Shown here piece after piece: positions 57,401 to 64,000 of a stretch of 64,000 bases of DNA. The translations under genes were made by a program, and so were the position numbers. Below the pieces are notes generated by a model. That model made no database searches. It was not told the origin of the DNA and saw only the letters and a program-made list of their open reading frames with translations. Every line of letters begins with the position of its first letter. Positions within the stretch are counted from its first letter, which is position 1. The stretch comes from Hemibagrus wyckioides (taxonomy: Eukaryota > Chordata > Actinopteri > Siluriformes > Bagridae), in the NCBI RefSeq assembly GCF_019097595.1, contig NC_080723.1:9836511-9900510 (forward strand), in the 5' to 3' direction.

Positions 57401-60202
57401 GAGTCCTCGAAGCTGATGGTTATAGCAACATCAACCAAATGATTTCTCATACATTCACTGCTCTATTGTATTATTTTTTTATGCTCCTTCCTTTCATAAA
57501 GAAAGTGGAAAAAATATTAGAGTGCTTCAGGGAAATGGTAGCTCGGTTTTCAAAAATTTATGGAAATTCAAAAAAGTGATCTCAAAAGTCATTTCCCACA
57601 ATCACACTGCAGTAGCATCCTGACAGCATTCTAGCATTTCTGCAGTAATTACATCCATTTCCACAGATTTTCATAATAACTGAAATTCATGTGGGAACCA
57701 TGGAGACACCCCGGTCCCTCAAATTAGCTGGTAGTTAAACTAATCACCTGTTCACAAAGAGAGAGAAAAAAAAAGCAAAGGATGATAGTATGAAAGTTGT
57801 CAGTCTAGTGCTGACCAACTGGATGACACTGATATTTAGATACGCTTTATTTTTTTCCCAAATTTCCTTTTTGGAACTGATAAAGTCAAGCTGTATGAAA
57901 TTATCGGAGCTGGGATTTGAACCCCGGACCCGGATCACTACCACTGTGTGAGGAAAATTCTCTTGTGTTAGTCTCTGAGTCAAGTAAAATCAGACACTGT
58001 ATACTTAATCAAGCATTTAAAATTAATGTAATCTCAAGAAAACCATTTTGTTCTCTTGAGGTCTCAAGAAAAATGAAAAGAAAAGAAATGGCCTTTCTGG
58101 ACTTGTGTAAAGCTTTCAAGTATTGAGCACGAGTTCAAATCCCTTTAACACTCTGTCTTGGTTGTAATTCAATTCGATTAAAAGCATCAGTCAAATGAGG
58201 GGATCCTGTATTTGCACTTCTCTTATACAGAACTGTAAATGGGGGAGGATGAGACAGCTGTGTATGGGTCATCACCTTGATGTGCATTTTGACCGCCTCA
58301 GTGCGCTGCAGTCTCTGGTCCTCTGGAATGCCGATCTCCTCCCAGATGTCCTTGAGGTGATCCAGGGCTTTATTCAGACAAGCCACCGACTCGGCGGCAT
58401 GCAACTCACTGACAACACACACACACAGAGACACACACACACCAATTAAGCTGTCTATTTTTAAGTTATAACTAGTTTACAGAGTGAGCGCATGAGAGAG
58501 ATAACAGGTTGAGCAGGTCTGCAGCAGTAGCATGGGAGTTCCACTATATAATCAAATGTTTTTGCACTGGACCAACCCAATTCACATTTAGTCCTGTTAT
58601 AATAACCTCCACTCACAGTCTATTCGATTGGGGCTGTAGGGATTAGTAATCATTAAGCTACAAGAGCTTTAGTGAGGTCAGACAATGATGCAAGGGTGAG
58701 GAGGTCTGGGGTGCAGTCGGTGTTCCAGTTCATACCAAAGGACAACCGAGTTCTTCCACTCCAACCTTGACAAGCCATATCTTCCTGGAACTTGCTTTGT
58801 ACACAGGAGAATAGTCATGCTGGTGAAGGTTTGGTAAGGTGTGGGTGTGTCCACCCTCCACCCATCTCCATGTTCACAAAGATCAGCCCTCAGGCTCTTG
58901 TGTTGTCAAAGGAAGGTTGCAACCACAAGAGAGACAACTTGTAGTTTCAGCTCTCTTCGCATTTCCCAAGTTCCTTCACTATTTACAAAGTAATGCCAAA
59001 TCATCGTTGTAACCCTAACATAAAAGTGACCATACTAATGACTGTTAGATGTTAATTACCAACATTACAATTATCACTAATGTCAGTCAGAAACACTATA
59101 TCCCCAAAGGTTTTGGGACAGCCCTCCAAGTGATTGAATTCAGGTGCTGTTTTTCAGGGTTGGACTTGGCCCCTTATTTCCAGTGAACTCTTAATGCTTC
59201 AGCATACCAAGACATTTTGGACAATTTCATGCTTTGTGGGAACAGTTTGGGGAACAGTTCCTGTTCCAACATGACTGCACACCAGTGCACAAATCAAGGT
59301 CCATAAGGTCCTTAGAACATCCCCCACCCCCCCTACTTTGCATATACAAATGTCCCCAAGTGGGAAATAATATCATTCCAGCTTGCAAATGACCATCTAC
59401 AAGACACCACAAACGCACTATAGCGCTCTGTGTGTGTGTGTGTGTGTGTAGATCCATAAAATGATTGGCAACAGGCGCACCCTAACACAAACAAGCATTC
59501 CGGACCGGAAATCAGTTTTCCCAACAGGTTCTCTCAGCCATTTTACGAACTTTTACGGAAGTTCACGAGCCATTGTATTCCTTAAATCATAAATAAAAAA
59601 TGATCAAAAATGGCTACTGATTCTTTAAAGTCACAGCGTGCAAAGACATTCTGTACAATAGTTTTTGCCTGCAACATTGTTGAATAGATTGGAGGATGAA
59701 ACACTTGGTGTAATAGTCAGGTCCACAAGCTTGCAGCTATTTACAAGCTATAGATATCGGTTTAATCATTAAAACCAACAGCCACACGGCAGCGCACAGT
59801 ACAACATAAAGATAGATATGATCAGTTTAAACACTTATTTTATAATTCATACATTTCTAAAAGCAAAACATCATACCATTATTCTGCAGTTTTCCAGCAG
59901 CACTTCAGCTAGAGGACAAGCCATTGTCACATGAATCTAGATCATGATAGCTACCTTAATGAGCCATTTAAGAAAGCCTAACTATCATAAATAGCCAGAT
60001 AATTATCTGTAGTAAAGCTGGAGAGACATTTATTTACTTAATATACTTTAATTTATATATTGTAATACATGGCGATATTAAACGATTTCCATTTAAAATC
60101 GCACGACAGTGTTAACCATACCCAGATACAGCGACAAATATCTAACATTAGATCACAAAAGCACAACCGAATACGAAATGATTCTCGTTACCTCTTCCTC
60201 AT
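51442..60202 (-). CDS. prc1: protein regulator of cytokinesis 1
   Basis: PRC1/Ase1 cross-links antiparallel microtubules at the spindle midzone and recruits KIF4 and centralspindlin. Exons: 60202-60192, 58408-58276, 56583-56461, 56369-56136, 55692-55522, 55367-55218, 55044-54897, 54693-54557, 54440-54345, 54236-54090, 53604-53494, 53396-53298, 52790-52626, 52382-52341 (cassette), 51510-51442. Total 1836 nt, 611 aa (human 620). The start MRKSELHAAES matches the human protein; a frame beginning 25 bases upstream (ATG at 60232) does not continue the conserved frame. Coiled-coil rod follows, then the spectrin-fold microtubule-binding domain containing RGGNLLREEKQR. The tail has Cdk sites Thr470 (TPTKRR) and Thr481 (TPGKSRK) and a KEN box at 541-543. 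Teleosts can carry a and b paralogues; which one this is cannot be told here. Confidence 0.96.
51780..51935. mobile_element. foldback MITE, diverged second copy (prc1 intron 14)
   Basis: Shares TTCATTCCAATC, AGTAGACTC and GTGGCTTCTACTTGG with the element at 6253-6423 in the same order. The left arm is truncated by a TG microsatellite (51763-51779). Confidence 0.6.
52341..52382 (-). CDS. prc1: prc1 cassette exon 14 (42 nt)
   Basis: Read on the minus strand: acceptor TTCTAG, then 14 codons (RDFGNIESTTISRS), then a consensus GTATGT donor. Phase 0 at both ends, so inclusion or skipping keeps the frame; exon 13 (ending EFA) joins equally well to exon 15 (RELSQASKS). Human PRC1 has an alternative segment of the same 14-residue length at this point. 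A competing GT inside the exon, after base 38, would shift frame and is disfavoured. Confidence 0.65.
57890..57960 (-). repeat. tRNA-like (SINE) fragment in prc1 intron 2
   Basis: On the minus strand GGGTTCAAATCCCAG is a good B-box/T-arm word following GGTAGTGATCCGGGTCCG. No complete cloverleaf can be drawn, so it is taken as a SINE scrap, not a tRNA gene. Confidence 0.35.
58660..58885 (-). mobile_element. Tc1 remnant in prc1 intron 1
   Basis: Minus-strand transposase similarity is seen in words such as AGTCATGCTGGTGAAGG and GAGGAGGTCTGGGGTGCAG, which parallel the copy at 63.4-63.6 kb. Heavily diverged, no frame. Confidence 0.6.
59095..59310 (+). mobile_element. Tc1 internal-deletion derivative in prc1 intron 1
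   Basis: A terminal-repeat-like ACACTATATCCCCAAAGG is followed, after only about 40 bases, by late transposase sequence (TTTTTCAGGGTTGGACTTGG ... TTCAGCATACCAAGACATTTTGG). Most of the transposase is deleted. Confidence 0.65.
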
Positions 60203-60230
60203 CGTGAAGCCTGAGCAGAATTTCTTTCAC

Positions 60231-60287
60231 CATAAACAAAGCAAATTAAAACGAAATCCCAATTTAGTTTAGCTAAGCTCTGCTATA
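60231..60287. repeat. prc1 5' leader segment duplicated at 62964-63046
   Basis: CCCAATTTAGTTTAGCTAAGC and CTCTGCTATAT, with a looser match left of it (TTTCACCATAAACAAA), recur 2.75 kb away in the same orientation. This copy is the native prc1 5' UTR region. Confidence 0.8.
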
Positions 60288-60341
60288 TACGGTCTTCTAT
60301 ATAAACTCCGGCTCTAGTGTCTAAAGCCGTTCCCTGAACTA

Positions 60342-60419
60342 TTCAAATCCGGCATCTTTGAAGCTGATTGGCTGAAACGGAGAATACGTCACGAAACTGA
60401 ATCCCAGCGATCTGATTGG
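60342..60419 (-). promoter_or_regulatory. prc1 promoter: two CCAAT boxes and CHR-like elements
   Basis: ATTGG at 60367-60371 and 60415-60419 read CCAAT on the minus strand. TTCAAA at 60342-60347 reads TTTGAA, a CHR element, and another TTTGAA lies on the plus strand at 60357-60362. CCAAT plus CHR close to the start is the known layout of G2/M genes bound by NF-Y and DREAM/B-MYB, fitting a cytokinesis gene. All lie 140-217 bases upstream of the start codon. Confidence 0.55.
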
Positions 60420-60659
60420 CTGAAGGAGGAGCCGCACATTAATCCAGAGTTCAGGAGATGACTGGAGTGATTAATCAGGAGCACTTTAATGTACTTTAAT
60501 CAAAGTGTTACAAGTTTAAATTTAATCAACGTAAATATAACATACATTATGTTATAAGTTTAAATATTCCGGGTTTGCATTTGTTTATAGTATATATAGT
60601 ACTTTCGGCTTTGAATATAGTATAGTACTTTTTGGCTTCTGATCAGGGTTGTGTCTCCT

Positions 60660-61640
60660 TACTGGTGCTGCTGGATCTTAGTGCAACTTTGACACCATTG
60701 ACCACACTGTTCTACTTGATAGGCTAGAACATCTTGGTGTTAAAGGAACAGCCCTCTCCTGGCTCAGGTCTTATTTGACTGACCGATATCAGTTTGTAGA
60801 TCTAGATGGTGACTTCTCTATGCATACCAAGGTTATGTTCGGTGTTCCACAAGGTTCTGTTTTAGGCCCACGGCTTTTTTCCCTATATATCATAAACATG
60901 TTATTAGCTTCCACTGTTATGCCAATGACACACAGCTACATGTCTCAGCTAAGTCAGATGAGAGACACCAGCTTATTAAGATAGAAGAATGTGTAAAGGA
61001 CATTAGACAGTGGATGGCCACTAACTTCCTCCTGCTTAATTCGGACAAGACAGAGGTGCTTGTACTAGGACCACATGCAGCTAGAAGTAAGCTTTCTGAT
61101 TACAGAGTAACTGTGGATGGTCTTTCTGTTTTATCTTGTCCAGCAGTAAAAGATCTTGGTGTGATTATTGACTCTGGTCTTTCGTTTGAAGCTCATGTAG
61201 ATAATATCACTAGGGTAGCCTTCTTCCATCTCAGAAATATTGCTAAGATAAGAAATATAATGTCACTTCATTATGCAGAAAAACTAGTTCATGCTTTTGT
61301 TACCTCTAGGTTGGATTATTGTAATGTCTTACTGTCTGGATGTTCCAGTAGGTGCATAAACAAGCTCCAGTTAGTCCAGAATGCAGCAGCTAGAGTCCTA
61401 ACTAGAACCAGAAGATATGAACACTCCTATTTTAGCCACACTACATTGGCTCCTAGTTAAATTTCGCATTGATTATAAAATACTGTTACTAACCTTTAAA
61501 GCACTAAATGGTCTCACGCCGCCAAACTTGAGCGATCTTTTAGACTTTTATGATCCGCCACGCCTACTCCGATCAAAGGGTGCTAGTTACTTGGTAGTAC
61601 CTCAAGTAGCAAAGGCTACAGCAGGGGGCAGAGCTTTCAC
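60660..61640 (+). pseudogene. LINE reverse transcriptase fragment
   Basis: Palm motif [10 protein letters not shown] is present. The catalytic YADD box reads YAND (near 60920), which should abolish activity. A frame change near 60905 and another near 61425 split the frame. The C-terminal part matches the minus-strand copy at 12545-13105. Confidence 0.8.
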
Positions 61641-62279
61641 TGCATCCACTGTACAGCATCATCTCCAGACAGAGAAGCAGCTTCAGTGACAGGTTGCTGT
61701 CACTGCCCTGCTCCACTGACAGACTGAGGAGGTCATTCCTCCCCCATGCCATGCGACTCTTCTCTCTGTACTGGACTGTACAATAAAACACATTACACAC
61801 AATACACTCCGGTTTATACAACACTCTCAATAAACTGAGATTTGCACAGGACTCATAAACATACGCAGTTTTTGCACATCGAATAGGTCTGTAACCTTAA
61901 ACACTTGTTTTGCACATTACGTATCTTGTTTTTCATCTCATTCTCATATTTATTCCAAAATCTCTATTTAGTATTTTTCTGCTATATTTTCTTATATTGT
62001 TATATTCTGCTATATTTTGTAATATGTCATATTTTGTTATTTGATATATTTTTGTTATATTTTATATTTTGTTATTTGATATATTTTTTGTTATATTTTT
62101 GTACCCTAATTTGGGTATTTTAGTATTTTTGTTATATTCCTTCCTATTTTATCTATTACCTGTGTTTGTGGATACTGCTGGAAACTGTGAATTTCCATTT
62201 GGGATGGATGAATGAATGAATGAATGTAAGTAAGTAAGTAAGTAAGTATCTATCTGTCTGTCTGTCTGTCTGTCTGTCT
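61638..62279 (+). mobile_element. second retroelement nested in the L2 LINE
   Basis: About 640 bases starting CACTGCATCC. The left part encodes a late ORF2-like stretch (SDRLLSLPCS, RRSFLPHAMRLFSLY), followed by a T-rich 3' region and ending in tandem GAATGAAT, AAGT and CTGT units. Simple-repeat ends and 5' truncation suit a non-LTR element of a different family (Rex/Nimb-like is a guess). TTTC may be the short target duplication. Confidence 0.65.
62215..62279. repeat. (GAAT)n(AAGT)n(CTGT)n tail
   Basis: Three tetranucleotide blocks in series at the 3' end of the nested element. Confidence 0.85.
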
Positions 62280-62917
62280 CTTTCAAAGCCCCAAAGTTAT
62301 GGAACAGCCTTCCAATTAGAGTTCGGGATTCAGACACAGTCTCAGTGTTTAAGTCTAGGCTTAAGCCGTGGACAGAGCCACTTGGGGACTTTCATACAGT
62401 CACAGATCTACCATTACATCTGTCAGCTTGTGACAGCAAAGAATTAGTGTCTATAATGACCTTAGAAACTACACTGACCTAATAGTTCCTCATGGGTCAT
62501 TGATTGCTGTTGTAGAAAGGACATTAATCAGCTACAGTTACATTATTTTCTGTTTAGTGTCACACAAATGAGGATGGGTTCCCTTCTGAGCCTGGTTCCT
62601 CTCAAGGATTCTTCCTTATTCCATCCCAGGGAGTTTTTCCTTGCCACCGTCACCACAGGCTTGCTCATTAGGGATAAAATAGTTTAATTATTAAATTTAA
62701 TGATTTACTCTTATTTCTAGTTATTTAGTTATTTTTATTTATTTATTTATTTTATTTTTTTTTCATTTTCCCCTCCCCTTTCTCTGTTTTTCTTCTTTTG
62801 TAAAGCTGCTTTGAGACAATGTTCATTGTAAAAGGCGCTATACAAAATAAATTGAATTGAATGGAATTGAAATTGAATACTTTTGGGTACAATGTATGTA
62901 ATGAAATTTTTATTTTG

Positions 62918-62951
<34 letters not shown>

Positions 62952-62961
62952 TAGATAGATA
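62918..62961. repeat. (ACAG)n(ATAG)n microsatellite
   Basis: About eight ACAG units then three ATAG units, directly beside the duplicated prc1 leader. Confidence 0.9.
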
Positions 62962-62963
62962 AA

Positions 62964-63046
62964 TTATTTCACCACAAACAAAATACAAATTAAAACAAAA
63001 CAAGACAAAACAAAATCCCAATTTAGTTTAGCTAAGCTCTGCTATA
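62964..63046. repeat. duplicate of prc1 5' leader
   Basis: Matches 60231-60287. About 30 bases are identical at the right side, and 16 extra A-rich bases are inserted in the middle. The start codon and splice donor of exon 1 are not included. Confidence 0.8.
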
Positions 63047-63214
63047 TGGTGTAGAATAAACCAAGAAGATAATTTTAATATAAATCTTTAATAAAGCGTG
63101 AATACAGAATTACATTAAATACAGTAAACAATACTTAAAGCAAAACTTGCTCTAATTTTAGGTTAAAAAATAACAACAACAACAAACAAAAAAAACATGT
63201 ATATATGTAATATA

Positions 63215-64000
63215 CACTATATTGCCAAAAGTATTCGCTCACCTGCCTTGACTCGCATATGAAGGTAAGTGACATCCCATTCCTAATCCATAGGGTTCAA
63301 TATGACATCGGTCCACCCTTTGCAGCTATAACAGCTTCAACTCTTCTGGGAAGGCTGTCCACAAGGTTTAGGAGTGTGTTTATGGGAATATTTGACCATT
63401 CTTCCAGAAGCGCATTTGTGAGGTCACACACTGATGTTGGACGAGAAGGCCTGGCTCTCAGTCTCTGCTCTAATTCATCCCAAAGGTGTTCGGGTTGAGG
63501 TCAGGACTCTGTGCAGGCCAGTCAAGTTCATCCACACCAGACTCTGTCATCCATGTCTTTATGGACCTTGCTTTGGTCACTGGTGCACAGTCATGTTGGA
63601 AGAGGAAGGGGCCAGCTCCAAACTGTTCCCACAAAGTTGGGAGCATGGAATTGTCCAAAATGTCTTGGTATGCTGAAGCATTCAGAGTTCCTTTCACTGT
63701 TATAAGGGGCCAAGCCCAGCTCCTGAAAAACAACCCCACACCATAATCCCCCCTCCACCAAACTTTACACTTGGCACAATGCAGTCAGACAAGTACCGTT
63801 CTCCTGGCAACCGCCAAACCCAGACTTGTCCATCAGATTGCCAGATGGAGAAGCGTGATTCGTCACTCCAGAGAACGCGTCTCCACTGCTCTAGAGTCCA
63901 GTGGCGGCGTGCTTTACACCACTGCATCCGACGCTTTGCATTACACTTGGTGATGTATGGCTTGGATGCAGCTGCTCGGCCATGGAAACCCATTCCATGA
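63215..64000 (-). mobile_element. Tc1-like element, cut by window end
   Basis: Terminal repeat CACTATATTGCCAAAAG beside TA at 63213-63214, then the 3' end of the transposase reading leftward from 64000. Same family as 11172-12095 but keeping the 3' half that the other copy lost. Confidence 0.9.
63290..64000 (-). pseudogene. Tc1 transposase, partial, frameshifted
   Basis: The visible part starts at [13 protein letters not shown] and includes WSDESRFS (first Asp), FQHDCAP (second Asp) and, near 63500, the WPAQSPDLNP block that precedes the third catalytic residue. Loss of two bases near 63698 (LGPL / ITVKG) shifts the frame. A further base is lost in the NP-EHLW motif, shifting it again. Trp is kept where the 11.3 kb copy has a stop. 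Confidence 0.85.

Larger units (their letters stand above)
60640..62874 (+). mobile_element. 5'-truncated L2/CR1-type LINE with a nested insertion
   Basis: It contains the middle and end of a reverse transcriptase, its 3' UTR and the GAATTGAATTGAA-type terminus. The palm motif [10 protein letters not shown] is at about 60840-60870. Sequence from 61638 to 62279 is a foreign insertion; on either side the LINE reads continuously (GGRAF, then KAPKLWN). The 3' UTR carries the same words as the tails in syt12 intron 6. Confidence 0.88.

Noticed and set aside
57890..57960. tRNA gene on the minus strand
   Set aside because: B box present but no complete acceptor stem or anticodon arm could be folded; a SINE scrap is more likely.
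60192..60232. Longer prc1 start at the ATG at 60232 (MVKEILLRLHDEEE)
   Set aside because: It is in a different frame from the conserved exon 2 (SELHAAES...); the ATG at 60202 gives MRKSELHAAES, matching PRC1.

Overview
The window is nuclear DNA of a bony fish. Three vertebrate genes with GT-AG introns sit in AT-rich DNA full of Tc1/mariner elements, L2/CR1-type LINEs, Ty3/gypsy-like retroelements and microsatellites. The Tc1 terminal repeats and the gene set suit a teleost, perhaps an otophysan (catfish, characin or carp relative), but the species cannot be fixed from the sequence alone.

All three intact genes are on the minus strand: catalase (cat, 13 coding exons, 19273-27187, 524 aa), synaptotagmin-12 (syt12, 7 coding exons, 34246-40544, 416 aa) and protein regulator of cytokinesis 1 (prc1, 15 coding exons, 51442-60202, 611 aa with a 42-nt cassette exon or 597 aa without it). 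I set every exon by hand from splice sites and family similarity. The exon lengths sum to open frames of 1575, 1251 and 1836 nt. The genes have unrelated jobs (peroxisomal H2O2 removal, Ca2+-independent vesicle trafficking, spindle midzone bundling), so they are neighbours rather than a pathway.

Three decayed IFITM (CD225/dispanin) loci surround catalase, also on the minus strand. They are a two-exon pseudogene (4642-5546), an intact-looking second exon with no visible first exon (16669-16830), and a degenerate second exon (29323-29457). This looks like a birth-and-death family whose working members lie elsewhere.

Layout: 0.6-2.8 kb, 5' part of an LTR element with a tRNA-Lys3-type primer binding site. 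4.6-5.5 kb, IFITM pseudogene. 6.3 kb, foldback MITE. 7.05-10.84 kb, broken Ty3/gypsy pol with its 3' LTR. 11.2-12.1 kb, Tc1 element. 12.4-13.4 kb, L2 LINE pieces. 14.5-16.1 kb, MITEs and a SINE-like tail. 16.7 kb, IFITM exon. 19.3-27.6 kb, cat and its promoter. 27.7-33 kb, repeats and an IFITM remnant. 34.2-40.5 kb, syt12. 40.6-51.4 kb, gene-free DNA with long simple repeats. 51.4-60.4 kb, prc1 and its promoter. 60.6-62.9 kb, an L2 LINE carrying a nested retroelement. 63.2-64 kb, a Tc1 element cut by the window end.

I found no clear new multi-gene system. The most useful leads are the IFITM decay series around cat, the unusual catalase C-terminus and splice sites, the duplicated prc1 5' leader flanking the LINE, and several unnamed paired repeats.
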